Positions 32,340 to 41,489 of a stretch of 64,000 bases of DNA are shown here, piece by piece; positions within the stretch are counted from its first letter, which is position 1; every line of letters starts with the position of its first letter. The translations under genes were made by a program, and so were the position numbers. Where the stretch lies: assembly GCF_001905465.1 (NCBI RefSeq), contig NZ_LISX01000005.1, positions 186,278-250,277 of the forward strand, read 5' to 3'. The DNA is from Kitasatospora sp. CB01950 (GTDB taxonomy: Bacteria; Actinomycetota; Actinomycetes; Streptomycetales; Streptomycetaceae). Under the pieces are notes generated by a model, which saw nothing but the letters and a program-made list of their open reading frames with translations, searched no databases and was not told the origin of the DNA.

Positions 32340-34079
32340 TCGGAGCGGCTGCCACCGGCCGCCGGTCAGCACCGTCATCACCTCCCGGGCGCGGAGCTGC
32401 CCGGGGCGCGACCGGGCGACGGCGGCGAGCAGCGCGATGTCGTCCTCGGCCGGGTCGGGGGCACCGGCCAGCACCGCGTCCAGCAGCCGGTCCGGGCCGG
32501 CCCCGGCGGGCAGCCGCCGGGCGGTGAACCGCTCCAGCGAGCGGTCGATGTCCTCGTCGCGGCGCTCGACCAGGCCGTCGGTGAACAGCAGCAGCGTGTG
32601 GTCCGGCGGCAGCACCGCGGTGCTCGGGACGTAGCCATTGCGGCCGGTGCCGAGCGGCGGGCCGGGCTCCACCGGCAGCAGCGCCACCTCGCCGTTCGGG
32701 CGGACCACGGCGGGCGGCAGGTGGCCGGCGCTGGCGAAGCAGTAGCGGCCGCGGGCCGGTTCGGCGTACACCGCGAGGCAGGTGGACGGGCGATAGTCGT
32801 GGACGTCGCCGGCCAGGCCGTCCATCCGCGCCAGCAGCCGGTCGGGGGACGGCTCCAGCAGAGCCATGGCGCGCAGCATCGCCTGGTAGTGGCTCATGTG
32901 CGCGGCGGCCTCGATGCCGTGACCCATCACGTCGCCGATGGCGAGCACGGTACGGCCGTCGGGCAGCGCCACCGTCTCGTACCAGTCGCCGCCGGTCAGG
33001 GCGCTGGTGCCGGCCGGGCGGTAGCGGAAGGCGACCGCGATGTCCGGGTGCGGGCTGCCGGGTTCGGCGAGCATGGCGCGCTGCAGGTCGACGGCGACGG
33101 CGTGCTCGCGGCTGTAGCGGCGGGCGTTGTCGAGGTTGATGGCGGCGCGCACCGCGAGGTCCTGGGAAGCGACCGCGTCGTCCTCGTCGAAGCCCGGGGA
33201 GGGGGCGGCGCGCAGCAGGGTGACGGTGCCGATCCGGTGCCCGCGGGCGGTCAGCGGCACCACCATCGCCGAGTGGATCCGCAGCGCCCGGAAGTCGGCG
33301 ATCCGCTCCGGATTGGGGGCGGTACGGCGCAGATCGGACTCGGTCAGCAGGTTCTCGATCACCGGCCGGCCCTCGGCGAGGCAGCGCGGCACGGCGGAGT
33401 CGGGCCGGTAGTCGACGTACTCGCCGCGTTCGCCGACCTGCCGGATCTGCTCCAGCAGGTCCGGTTTGGCGGCGATCGCCGTGCGCTGCAGCCGGCGGCC
33501 GCCGTCGGGGAGGAGGCGGGCGTGCCGGCTGTCGGGGTGCGGGAGCAGTTCGACGGTGGCGGCGTCGGCGAGGTGACCGACCAGGAAGGCGGCGAGCTCG
33601 CCGCAGGTGGTGTCGACGTCGAGGGTGGTGCCGATCCGGGTGGCGGCGGTGTCGAGCAGGGCGAGCCGGGCCCGGGCCTGTTCGAGTTCGTGCTGCTGGC
33701 GGTGGGCGGCGGTGACCTCCAGCAGGATGCCGACCAGCCCGACCGGCCGCCCGGCGGTCTCCAGCCGGTGGTACGCGCCGTGCCAGTAGCGCTGGTGCAG
33801 CGGGGATCCGGCCAGTGTGTGACCGCTGGAGGTGATCTCGCGGGGGCGGCCGTCGGCGAGCACGGCGCGCAGCAGGTCCTCCCGGGGATCGATGCCGGGC
33901 AGCAGTTCGGCGACCGTCCGGCCGAGGTGCTGTTCGGCGGGGACGCCGTTCATCGCGGCCAGCGCCGGGTTGACGTAGCGGAAGCGCAGCTCGGTGTCGA
34001 GGACGCCGACGCCGGCGGGCGTGCCGTCCAGCACGCGGCGCAGCGGCTGCGGCAGGTCGTTCCAGGGGGTGTCGGCCAT
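32337..34079 (-). CDS. PAS-GAF-SpoIIE (PPM) protein phosphatase
   Basis: 580 aa, soluble. A PAS domain (about 12-130: GVGVLDTELRFRYVNPALAAMNG), a GAF domain (about 145-315) and a C-terminal SpoIIE/PP2C-like phosphatase (about 335-560) with GGDWYETVALPDGRTVLAIGDVMGHG (metal Asp residues), AGHLPPAVV and LLLFTDGLVERRDEDI. Such enzymes dephosphorylate anti-anti-sigma factors in streptomycete stress networks. No anti-sigma partner is encoded here. ATG 34079 follows GAGGAGGTG. Confidence 0.92.
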   Translation of the reverse strand: MADTPWNDLPQPLRRVLDGTPAGVGVLDTELRFRYVNPALAAMNGVPAEQHLGRTVAELLPGIDPREDLLRAVLADGRPREITSSGHTLAGSPLHQRYWHGAYHRLETAGRPVGLVGILLEVTAAHRQQHELEQARARLALLDTAATRIGTTLDVDTTCGELAAFLVGHLADAATVELLPHPDSRHARLLPDGGRRLQRTAIAAKPDLLEQIRQVGERGEYVDYRPDSAVPRCLAEGRPVIENLLTESDLRRTAPNPERIADFRALRIHSAMVVPLTARGHRIGTVTLLRAAPSPGFDEDDAVASQDLAVRAAINLDNARRYSREHAVAVDLQRAMLAEPGSPHPDIAVAFRYRPAGTSALTGGDWYETVALPDGRTVLAIGDVMGHGIEAAAHMSHYQAMLRAMALLEPSPDRLLARMDGLAGDVHDYRPSTCLAVYAEPARGRYCFASAGHLPPAVVRPNGEVALLPVEPGPPLGTGRNGYVPSTAVLPPDHTLLLFTDGLVERRDEDIDRSLERFTARRLPAGAGPDRLLDAVLAGAPDPAEDDIALLAAVARSRPGQLRAREVMTVLTGGRWQPLR

Positions 34080-34302
34080 GGCTGCGGCACCTCCTCGCCG
34101 GGCGCCCGGGCACTGTGACCAGTAAACACAGCGGGCGCGGCGGGGGCGATCCGGTGCGTGGCCGGACGCCCTGCGGCGGGCGGGTCGGCGCGGGCCTGCG
34201 AAGGCACCCGGAAGTTCACCCGAATGGAGCCGCCCGGTGTGCTTCGGGGGGTGGGCGGGCCGAGGGTCGTCACAGGTCCACTTTCGGTCCAAGGAGGTTC
34301 CC

Positions 34303-34743
34303 ATGAGCTCGTCCGTCGGCCCGACCCCGACCCCGGCAACGCCCGGGTCGCACGGTTCACCGGCGCCCGGGAACAAGCCCTGGGTGTCCGGGACGGTGCT
34401 GTTCGCCGGTGTGCTGATGCTGGTGAGCGGCCTGCTGGAGGTGTTCCGCGGGATCATGGCGATCGCGGAGGACGCCGTCTTCGTGAGCACCCCTCGGTAC
34501 GTCTTCCGGTTCGACCTCACCTCGTGGGGCTGGATCCACCTGGTGGTGGGCGCGCTGCTCGCCCTGACCGGCCTCTTCGTGATCAAGGGCATGCTCTGGG
34601 CACGGATCGCCGGTGTGCTCTTCGCCGCGGTGAGCCTGGTGGACAACTTCCTTGATATCCCTTCCTACCCGCTGTGGTCGCTGGTGCTGATCGCGCTGGA
34701 CGTCTTCGTGATCTGGGCGCTGTGCGCCTATCGGGAGGCCTGA
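34303..34743 (+). CDS. DUF7144-like membrane protein
   Basis: 146 aa. A Pro/Gly/Ser N-terminus of about 28 residues, then four helices: GTVLFAGVLMLVSGLLEVFRG, WGWIHLVVGALLALTGLFVI, MLWARIAGVLFAAVSLVDNF and LWSLVLIALDVFVIWALCAY. Matches the common actinobacterial four-helix family of unknown function. AAGGAGGTT precedes the ATG by 5 nt, a very strong site suggesting high expression. Confidence 0.85.
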   Translation: MSSSVGPTPTPATPGSHGSPAPGNKPWVSGTVLFAGVLMLVSGLLEVFRGIMAIAEDAVFVSTPRYVFRFDLTSWGWIHLVVGALLALTGLFVIKGMLWARIAGVLFAAVSLVDNFLDIPSYPLWSLVLIALDVFVIWALCAYREA

Positions 34744-34763
34744 TCCGCCGCATCGTGCCGCCC

Positions 34764-34809
34764 GGGCCGGTGGCCCGCTCCCCTCGTCCGGGGTGCGGGC
34801 CACCGGCCC
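34764..34809. terminator. Perfect bidirectional hairpin
   Basis: GGGCCGGTGGCCCGC (34764-34778) pairs perfectly over 15 bp with GCGGGCCACCGGCCC (34795-34809), between the convergent DUF7144-like gene and hbpS. Confidence 0.85.
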
Positions 34810-34827
34810 CGGCGCTACCCCCGCGGG

Positions 34828-35385
34828 TCACTTGCTCAAGGCGGCCACACCTGCCTGGGCGAACTTCTCGTCCTGGTCGGCGCTGGGGGCGCCGGCCACG
34901 CCGACGGCCGCTATCGGGGCGCCCTTCAGCTGGACCGGGGCACCGCCGCCGAGGAACAGGGTGCCGGGGATGTCCTTCAGGTTCGGCGCCTGGGCGAGGC
35001 GCTTGACCAGCTCGGAGGTCGGGGCGTTCCAGGACACCGCGGTGTAGGCCTTGCGCTGGGCGGACTCGAAGGACTGCGGGCCGGCGCCGTCGCCGCGCAG
35101 TTCGACGATCACATTGCCGTTCCGGTCGACGACCGCGACGGAGATCTTCTGGCCGTCCTTCGCCGCGGCGTCCAGGCTGGCCTGGGCGGCCTTGACGGCG
35201 GACTCGACCGTCAGGTGCGGGGTCTCGAAGGTGCTCTTGTTCTGGACGTCGGACGCGGCGGCACCGGCGGGGGCCTGCTTCGGCGTCTCGGCGTTGGCGG
35301 AGACGGCGCCGACCACGCTCGCCCCGACCGCGGCCACCGCGACGGCACCGGTGACGACGCGGGTACGGGTGCTCAGCTTCTTCAT
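34828..35385 (-). CDS. hbpS: Secreted haem-binding redox sensor HbpS
   Basis: 185 aa. A signal peptide (MKKLSTRTRVVTGAVAVAAV..., ending near SANA-ET) exports it. The mature part is a GlcG/HbpS domain: HLTVESAVKAAQASLDAAAK, VAVVDRNGNVIVELRGDGAG, SFESAQRKAYTAV and FLGGGAPVQLKGAPIAAVGV. In streptomycetes HbpS binds haem, senses oxidative stress and modulates the SenS kinase. The divergent neighbour genes are a two-component pair, giving the known HbpS-SenS-SenR arrangement. Confidence 0.9.
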   Translation of the reverse strand: MKKLSTRTRVVTGAVAVAAVGASVVGAVSANAETPKQAPAGAAASDVQNKSTFETPHLTVESAVKAAQASLDAAAKDGQKISVAVVDRNGNVIVELRGDGAGPQSFESAQRKAYTAVSWNAPTSELVKRLAQAPNLKDIPGTLFLGGGAPVQLKGAPIAAVGVAGAPSADQDEKFAQAGVAALSK

Positions 35386-35712
35386 CTTCGGCTCCTGGAT
35401 CGGTGGTTGGGGCCGGACTGCGGAAGTGCTCCGGCCTCGCTTCACATGCTTCCCGCCGGAACCCCTGCTGCGGATCGGCGAACCGGCTCGACCGGCGGAG
35501 CAAGATGGACGACAACCGTGTCAGCCGATCGGTTGATGTGGAGGCCGTGATCCGCGGGCACCATCCAAGTGACGGCCGGTGACCGAACGACACCGGCGGT
35601 CACCGATCGTCACCGACAGGTGCGCCGACCAGCACCGACCAGCACCGACCAGCACCGACCAGCACCGACCAGCACCGACCAGCACCGACCAGCAAGCGAA
35701 AGGAGGCCGGCC
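35386..35712. promoter_or_regulatory. hbpS-senS control region with inverted repeat
   Basis: This 327-bp divergent region contains GGTGACC (35578-35584)-N13-GGTCACC (35598-35604), a perfect inverted repeat that may bind SenR or another regulator, followed by the 10-bp tandem repeat block. No gene fits here. Confidence 0.45.
35621..35693. repeat. 10-bp tandem repeat upstream of senS
   Basis: Six perfect copies of AGCACCGACC (35631-35690) with partial copies at both ends. It ends 7 bp before the AGGAGG of senS. The 10-bp period places each copy on the same face of the helix. Confidence 0.9.
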
Positions 35713-36924
35713 GTGATGCGTCAACCCCTCTCCCGAGCGGCCGACCCGGACGCGCGCTGGCTCGTGGCGGTCATGCGGCTGGCCTTCGTGCTGCTGCTCG
35801 GCACCTCGCTGACGCGCTACCTCGCGCACCACTTCACCAGCGCGCTGACGCCGTGGGTGATCGCACTGAGCACCGCCCTCGCCGTGGGCCACCTGTCCGG
35901 CCTGTCCGAGCGCCGTCCGGCCTGGCTGGCCACGGTGCTGGGCAGTTGGGCGGTGCTGGTGCTGATGGCGCCCAGCTTCGCCTGGTGCGCCGTCCCCCTG
36001 CTGTACACGGTGCTCCGGGCCTTCCCACCGCGGACGTCGATCCCGCTGGTGACGGCGCTCACCGCACTGGTGATGGTGTCCGAGCTACGGCTGCCGGGGG
36101 CCGATCCGACGATGGTGCTGCTGCCACCGGCGATCGCCGCGCTCGCCACCGCGGTGTTCCTGTACATGCAGCGACAGGGCGTCCGGCAGCGGAAGCTGAT
36201 CGTCGACCTGATCCGGGCCCGCCGGGAGCTGGCCGCGGTGGAGCGCCAGCAGGGTGCGCTGTCCGAGCGGGAGCGGCTGTCCGTCGAGATCCACGACACC
36301 CTCGCCCAAGGCCTGTCCAGCCAGCAGATGCTGCTGCAGGCCGCCGAGTTGGCCTGGGAGCAGGACGAGGCGGCCGCCCGCAGCCACATCCGGACGGCTG
36401 CGGCGATCACCGCCCGCAATCTCGCCGAGGCCCGCCGCTTCGTGCACGACCTCGCCCCGGCCGACCTCGCCGAGCAGGGCACCCTGGAGGCCGCGCTCGC
36501 CGCGCTCGCCGAACGCGAGGCCGCCGAGAGCGGCCTGCCGGTCCGCTTCCAACTGGACGGCAGCCCGGTGCCGATGTCGGCCGCCGCACAGTCCGCGCTG
36601 CTGCGGATCGCCCAGGGCGCACTGGCCAACATCCGGGAGCACTCCCGGGCCGGCCGGGCCTCGATCACCCTCTCCTACCTGGGTGACCAGGCGGTGCTGG
36701 ACGTCGCGGACGACGGCCGAGGCTTCACCCCGTCACCCGGCGGCCGGGGCCCGAACCGCCGCCCCGGGGAGACCGGTTCGGGCGGCGGGCGTGGCCACGG
36801 GTTGCCCGCGATGCGGGCCCGCCTGCGGCAGCTGGGCGGCACGCTCACCGTCGAGTCGGCACCGGGCGAGGGCACCGTGGTCTCGGCCGCCATCCCACTG
36901 ACGAGCCCACCGGAGGCCCGCTGA
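35713..36924 (+). CDS. senS: Sensor histidine kinase SenS
   Basis: 403 aa. Five predicted helices in the first about 155 residues (LVAVMRLAFVLLLGTSL onward) form the sensor; then the dimerisation/phosphoacceptor helix ERLSVEIHDTLAQGLSSQQM (His-kinase_3 type) and an ATP-binding domain with DVADDGRGFTP and GLPAMRARLRQLGG. GTG 35713 is used with AGGAGG seven bases away; ATG 35716 is equally possible. Partner of HbpS (outside) and SenR (inside), controlling oxidative-stress genes. Confidence 0.9.
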   Translation: MMRQPLSRAADPDARWLVAVMRLAFVLLLGTSLTRYLAHHFTSALTPWVIALSTALAVGHLSGLSERRPAWLATVLGSWAVLVLMAPSFAWCAVPLLYTVLRAFPPRTSIPLVTALTALVMVSELRLPGADPTMVLLPPAIAALATAVFLYMQRQGVRQRKLIVDLIRARRELAAVERQQGALSERERLSVEIHDTLAQGLSSQQMLLQAAELAWEQDEAAARSHIRTAAAITARNLAEARRFVHDLAPADLAEQGTLEAALAALAEREAAESGLPVRFQLDGSPVPMSAAAQSALLRIAQGALANIREHSRAGRASITLSYLGDQAVLDVADDGRGFTPSPGGRGPNRRPGETGSGGGRGHGLPAMRARLRQLGGTLTVESAPGEGTVVSAAIPLTSPPEAR

Positions 36925-36956
36925 CGCCAACTCCCGACACACACACCGCACTTGTG

Positions 36957-37017
36957 CCACCCGCACCGCACTACCCGCACCGCACCGCACTACCCGCACC
37001 GCACCGCACCGCACCGC
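36957..37017. repeat. CCGCA-type repeats between senS and senR
   Basis: CACCGCACTACCCGCACCG-type units, based on a repeated 5-mer (CCGCA), fill the 104-bp gap up to the senR ribosome binding site. Confidence 0.8.
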
Positions 37018-37028
37018 ACGGAGGCCCC

Positions 37029-37664
37029 ATGAACGACGACGACACGGTCAAGTTGCTCATCTGCGACGACCACGCGATGGTCCGGGCCGGGCTGTTGGCG
37101 CTGCTGTCCAGCGACCGCTCGATCGAGGTCGTCGGCGAGGCCAGCACCGGCGAGGAGGCGGTGGTGCTGACCGCCCGCCTGCAGCCGGACGTGGTGCTGA
37201 TGGACCTTCAACTCGGCAGCGGCATCGACGGGGTGGAGGCCACCCGGCGGATCCTGGCCGGGCCGGGTGACAGCCACGTCCTGGTGCTGACCACCTTCGA
37301 CACCGACGCCGACATCACCCGGGCCGTCAACGCGGGCGCCACCGGGTACCTGTTGAAGGCGGAGCGCCCGGCGGAGCTGTTCGCCGCGATCCGCTCGGCC
37401 GCGGCGGGCCGGCCGGCGCTGTCCCCGCCGGTGGCATCCCGGGTGATGGCCCGAATGCGCTCCCCGATGCCCCAACTCACCGACCGTGAACAGGACATCC
37501 TCGACCAGCTGGGCCAGGGCCTGGGCAACCGGGAGATCGCCCGGGCGCTGTTCATCAGCGAGGCCACCGTCAAGACCCACCTCGGCCGGATCTACGCCAA
37601 GCTCGGCGTCGACACCCGCTCCGGCGCGGTCGCCATCGCCAAGGAGCGCCGCCTGCTGCGCTGA
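37029..37664 (+). CDS. senR: LuxR/NarL-type response regulator SenR
   Basis: 211 aa. Receiver domain with LLICDDHAMVRAGLLALL, phosphoacceptor Asp in VVLMDLQLGSGIDG, and Lys in YLLKAERPAEL; C-terminal LuxR helix-turn-helix with LTDREQDILDQLGQG and EATVKTHLGRIYAKLG. CGGAGG lies 5 nt before the ATG. Separated from senS by 104 bp of repeats but plainly the cognate regulator. Confidence 0.93.
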   Translation: MNDDDTVKLLICDDHAMVRAGLLALLSSDRSIEVVGEASTGEEAVVLTARLQPDVVLMDLQLGSGIDGVEATRRILAGPGDSHVLVLTTFDTDADITRAVNAGATGYLLKAERPAELFAAIRSAAAGRPALSPPVASRVMARMRSPMPQLTDREQDILDQLGQGLGNREIARALFISEATVKTHLGRIYAKLGVDTRSGAVAIAKERRLLR

Positions 37665-38056
37665 CCGACCGAGCCACCCGCCGGACCACCCACCGAGCCA
37701 CCCACCGATCCACCCCGCCGGACCCGACCCCGGCATCGCCCCGACCCCTGTCCTGGCCCCCGTCCCGGCCCCCGCCTCAACTCCCTCACAACTGAAGATC
37801 AATCGAGCACGTCCGAAGCCTTGCCACGCACAGTGACCGGAAGTCAGTATTCCTACCGGCCGGTAGTTCTGACGGAACAACGGCTGCTGGAGGGCGCGGA
37901 ACCGACCGCGGCGGGGTGGCAACACTTCACCGGGGTAGATGTGACGCGAACGCGTAACATACGCGCAACCCTCCGCTCACCCTCCCCTCGCCGACCCGTC
38001 GTTCAGGGACGACACGGTTTGGCCGGTACCAACGTCACGAAAGGCGGACGCGCACC
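37665..38056. promoter_or_regulatory. Control region of the sugar importer operon
   Basis: This 392-bp gap begins with degenerate CACCGAGCCACC repeats. Further on are two perfect palindromes: CTACCGGCCGGTAG (37853-37866) and CGCGTA-ACA-TACGCG (37951-37965). The second has the look of a LacI-type or GntR-type sugar operator. No ORF is supported. Confidence 0.5.
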
Positions 38057-38968
38057 ATGCCGACCGCATCAAGCCCTCCCGAGCCGAGGCGCCGGTTCGG
38101 CGAGCACGGGCTCGCCTGGGCATTTCTGCTGCCCTCGGTAGTGGTCTTCGCGCTCTTCATCATCTATCCGCTGGGGCGCACCTTCTATCTGAGCGCGCAC
38201 GCCAACGACCTGTTCGGCGCGCCCTCCAAGTACGTCGGGATGAAGCACTACACCGACCTGCTGTCCTCGGCGGACTTCCGCACCACGCTGGTCACCACGG
38301 CGCTGTTCGTGCTGTTCACGGTGGTTCCGGGGGTTCTCGGGGCGCTGCTGCTGGTGCTCCTGATGGAGGGGCGGATCCGCGGCGTGCGGTTCCTGCGGTC
38401 CGCCTTCGCGCTGCCGTTCGCGTTCTCGGTGGCGAGCGCCTCGGTGGTCTTCTCGGTGTTCTACAACCCCGCCAGCGGCGTGCTCAACGGGCTGCTGTCG
38501 CACGTCGGTCTGGGCCCGGTGGGCTGGCTGACCGACTCCCAGTACGCGCTGATCTCCATCGCGGTCTCCACGATCTGGATGAACCTCGGCTACAACGTTC
38601 TGGTGCTCTCCGCGGGCATCGGCTCGATCCCCGGCGAGGTCCTGGAGGCCGCCCGGCTGGACGGCGCGTCCGGTCTGCGGCTGGCCCGGTCGATCACCGT
38701 GCCGATGCTCGGTCCCAGCCTGTTCTTCCTGGTGGTGATCTCCACCGTGAACGCGCTGCAGAGCTTCGGCCAGATCCACATCCTCACCAAGGGCGGCCCG
38801 GACGGCTCCACCCGCACCCTGGTGTACTCCGTGTACGAGAAGGCGTTCGCCTACGGCTCCAGCGACTTCGGCACCGCCAGCGCGCAGGCCGTGGTGCTGA
38901 TGGTGGTCGTGCTGTGCTGCACCGCCGTGCAGTTCGGAGTCCTGGAGCGGAAGGTGCACTACGCATGA
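38057..38968 (+). CDS. ABC importer permease, UgpA-like (first)
   Basis: 303 aa with six helices. The EAA coupling loop EAARLDGASGLRLARSITVPML is present. Segments GLAWAFLLPSVVVFALFIIYPL and VSTIWMNLGYNVLVL match MalF/UgpA-type CUT1 permeases. Works with the permease and lipoprotein encoded next. Start ATG 38057, with GAAAGG about 10 nt upstream. Confidence 0.92.
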   Translation: MPTASSPPEPRRRFGEHGLAWAFLLPSVVVFALFIIYPLGRTFYLSAHANDLFGAPSKYVGMKHYTDLLSSADFRTTLVTTALFVLFTVVPGVLGALLLVLLMEGRIRGVRFLRSAFALPFAFSVASASVVFSVFYNPASGVLNGLLSHVGLGPVGWLTDSQYALISIAVSTIWMNLGYNVLVLSAGIGSIPGEVLEAARLDGASGLRLARSITVPMLGPSLFFLVVISTVNALQSFGQIHILTKGGPDGSTRTLVYSVYEKAFAYGSSDFGTASAQAVVLMVVVLCCTAVQFGVLERKVHYA

Positions 38969-39849
38969 GCACTCTCACCAAGACGCCCGCCGTCGCCGAT
39001 CCGGTCCGCCCGGCCCGCCGGCCGGTGCACCTCCGCTCCGCGCTGGGCCGGGCCGGGGTCTACGCGGTGCTGGCCGTGGCCGTGCTGACGGTCGCGTTCC
39101 CGGTCTACTACGTCTTCGCCGGCGCCTTCATGCGCCCGGACGAGATCGCCAGCTACCCGCCCGCGATGGTGCCGTACTCGATCACCGGGGAGAACTTCTC
39201 CGGCGCGGTGCACGCCATCCCGCTGGTCCGCCAGTACGGCAACTCGCTGCTGGTGGCGAGCCTGATCACGCTGGCGCAGCTGTTCACCTCGGTGCTCGCC
39301 GCGTACGCCTTCGTGTTCCTGCCGATGCGCGGCCGCTCCGTGGTGTTCGGCCTGTTCCTGGCCACCCTGATGGTGCCGTGGGAGGCCATCATCATCCCCA
39401 ACTACCTGACGCTGTCGGGCTGGGGAATGGGCAACACGTACTTCGGCCTGGTGCTGCCGTTCCTGGCGTCCGGGTTCGGGACGTTCATGCTGCGGCAGTC
39501 GTTCCGTCAGTTCCCGGCCGAGCTGCGGGACGCCGCCCGGATCGACGGCGCGGGCCACTGGCGGTTCCTGTGGCGGATCTTGGTGCCGCTGAACAAGCCG
39601 GCCCTGGCCGCGCTCGCCATCTACGTCTTCCTGTCCTCCTGGAACCAGTACTTCTGGCCGCTGATCATCACCCGCACCGCCAACATGCAGACCCTGCAGA
39701 TCGGTCTGTCCTCGCTGCGGGACTCCGAGATGGCCGACCCCGGTCTGATCCTGGCCGGCGTGGTGCTGTCGCTGCTGCCCACGCTGGCGCTGGTGCTGTT
39801 CGGCCAGCGGTTCATCGTCCGCGGTCTGACCGCCGGCGCGGTCCGCTGA
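38965..39849 (+). CDS. ABC importer permease, UgpE-like (second)
   Basis: 294 aa with six helices; EAA loop ELRDAARIDGAGHWRFLWRI. The IVL region LMVPWEAIIIPNYLTLSGWG and the tail LFGQRFIVRGLTAGAVR are typical of MalG/UgpE. ATG overlaps the previous stop (ATGA). No ATPase gene is in the operon; streptomycete CUT1 importers commonly share the ATPase MsiK. Confidence 0.92.
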   Translation: MSTLTKTPAVADPVRPARRPVHLRSALGRAGVYAVLAVAVLTVAFPVYYVFAGAFMRPDEIASYPPAMVPYSITGENFSGAVHAIPLVRQYGNSLLVASLITLAQLFTSVLAAYAFVFLPMRGRSVVFGLFLATLMVPWEAIIIPNYLTLSGWGMGNTYFGLVLPFLASGFGTFMLRQSFRQFPAELRDAARIDGAGHWRFLWRILVPLNKPALAALAIYVFLSSWNQYFWPLIITRTANMQTLQIGLSSLRDSEMADPGLILAGVVLSLLPTLALVLFGQRFIVRGLTAGAVR

Positions 39850-39917
39850 CGGCCGATCGACTCGCTTTGCTCTCACCACCGTTCCCGGTACCCACCCTCG
39901 CAGAAGAGAGAGAACCC

Positions 39918-41303
39918 GTGAAGAGAAGTGCCCGCGCGCTCGCCGCGCTGCTGGTGTCCGGCCTGGCCCTGACCGCCTGCAGTTCGAGCGGCTCCGGCGG
40001 CTCCTCCGACGAGTCCGGCGCCCCGGCGGCCTCCGCGCTGGACCAGGCGTCCGGCGTGACCACCGTCGAGTTCTGGCACTCGATGACCGGCAAGAACGCC
40101 GAGGCGCTGACCGCCCTGGTGAACCAGTTCAACGCCGCGCACCAGGGCAAGATCGAGGTCAAGCCGCTGTTCCAGGGCACCTACGACGACCTGATCGCCA
40201 AGTACAAGGCCTCGGTGCAGCAGAAGGCCACGCCCGCGGTGGTCCAGGTCTACGACATCGGCACCCGCTTCATGATCGACTCCAAGCAGACCGTCCCGGC
40301 GCAGGCCTTCGCCGACAAGGACGGCCTCTCGCTGGACGACCTGCAGGCCAACATCCGCAACTACTACTCGGTCGGCGGCAAGCTGCAGTCGATGCCGTTC
40401 AACTCCTCGATGCCGCTGCTGTACCTGAACGACGACGCGTTCAAGGAGGCCGGCCTCGACCCCGCCAAGCCGCCCACGACGCTCGCCGAACTCGGCGACA
40501 TGGCCAAGAAGTTGACCAAGAAGGACGACAGCGGGAAGACCGTCCGCTACGGCTTCGGCGCGGCCATCTACGGCTGGTTCGTCGAGCAGCTGCTGGCCGA
40601 GAACGGCGCGCTGTACTGCGACGCCGAGAACGGCCGCAGCGGCAAGGCGGGCAAGGTCGCCTTCGACTCCGCCAAGGGCGCCGAGATCGTCCAGTGGTGG
40701 GCCGACCTGGTCAAGGGCGGCTACGCGGCCAACACGGGCCGTCAGACCCCGGACGCGCAGGCCGCGTTCAAGGCCGGCACGGTCGCCATGCACCTGGAGT
40801 CCACCGGCGTGCTGCGCGGCTACACCGAGGCCGCCAAGTTCACCGTCGGCACCGCGCCGTTCCCGAAGACCGCCGCGGACGACCAGGGCGGCCCGATCAT
40901 CGGCGGCGCCTCGCTGTGGATCTCCGGCCCGGGCCATTCGGACGCCCAGAAGCGCGCCTCCTGGGAGTTCGAGAAGTTCCTCACCTCCCCGGAGCAGCAG
41001 GCCGCCTGGCACACCGGCACCGGCTACTTTCCGGTCAACTCCAAGGCGCTGGAGGTGCCCGCCGACAAGGAGTGGCTCGGCAAGTTCCCGCAGTTCCAGA
41101 CCGCGATCGACCAGTTGAAGGCCACCAAGCCGACCACGGCGACGGCCGGCTGCCTGCTCGGCGTCATGCCGCAGGCCCGCAAGGGCGTGGAGACCGCGAT
41201 CGAGCAGACCATCGCGGGTACCAAGACCGCCCAGCAGGCGCTGGCGGACGCCGCCAAGGAACTCCAGCCCGCCATCGAGAGCTACAACTCCTCGGTGGGT
41301 TGA
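39918..41303 (+). CDS. Lipoprotein substrate-binding protein, UgpB-like
   Basis: 461 aa. The signal peptide ends in a lipobox LTAC (MKRSARALAALLVSGLALTAC), so the protein is membrane-anchored outside the cell. The mature start VEFWHSMTGKNAEALTALVNQFN and VVQVYDIGTRFMID match UgpB, the glycerol-3-phosphate/glycerophosphodiester binding family; also SMPFNSSMPLLYLNDDAFKEAG and WHTGTGYFPVNSKAL. GTG 39918 follows AGAGAGAG. Ligand could be glycerol phosphate or a sugar. Confidence 0.9.
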   Translation: MKRSARALAALLVSGLALTACSSSGSGGSSDESGAPAASALDQASGVTTVEFWHSMTGKNAEALTALVNQFNAAHQGKIEVKPLFQGTYDDLIAKYKASVQQKATPAVVQVYDIGTRFMIDSKQTVPAQAFADKDGLSLDDLQANIRNYYSVGGKLQSMPFNSSMPLLYLNDDAFKEAGLDPAKPPTTLAELGDMAKKLTKKDDSGKTVRYGFGAAIYGWFVEQLLAENGALYCDAENGRSGKAGKVAFDSAKGAEIVQWWADLVKGGYAANTGRQTPDAQAAFKAGTVAMHLESTGVLRGYTEAAKFTVGTAPFPKTAADDQGGPIIGGASLWISGPGHSDAQKRASWEFEKFLTSPEQQAAWHTGTGYFPVNSKALEVPADKEWLGKFPQFQTAIDQLKATKPTTATAGCLLGVMPQARKGVETAIEQTIAGTKTAQQALADAAKELQPAIESYNSSVG

Positions 41304-41345
41304 GCCAAAGCTGAGCCAAAGCTGATCCAGGGTTGATCCAGGGCA
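41301..41345 (+). repeat. Four 11-bp tandem units at the end of the binding-protein gene
   Basis: TGAGCCAAAGC occurs twice and TGATCCAGGGT/C twice, back to back, the first unit starting at the stop codon. All units share TGA-CCA; phase is 11 bp. Confidence 0.7.
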
Positions 41346-41369
41346 AATCCGACTGAATCAGCACGTCTC

Positions 41370-41406
41370 GAAGGGCCCGGAAGCCGTTTGCGCAGCCGGG
41401 CCCTTC
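41370..41406 (+). terminator. Hairpin ending the importer operon
   Basis: GAAGGGCCCGG (41370-41380) pairs perfectly with CCGGGCCCTTC (41396-41406). Confidence 0.75.
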
Positions 41407-41489
41407 GGCCTTGCACTGAAAGGCCGCTGACACTTCCTGAGAAATCTCTTCGCGCAACCACCACCCCGCCTGCAACACTGTCTGCGCTC

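Noticed and set aside
35621..35693. Possible CRISPR array
   Set aside because: The repeats are contiguous 10-bp units with no unique spacers.
35569..35712. Longer N-terminus of SenS through the tandem repeats
   Set aside because: A strong AGGAGG lies after the repeats and immediately before GTG/ATG; the upstream frame only translates the repeats.
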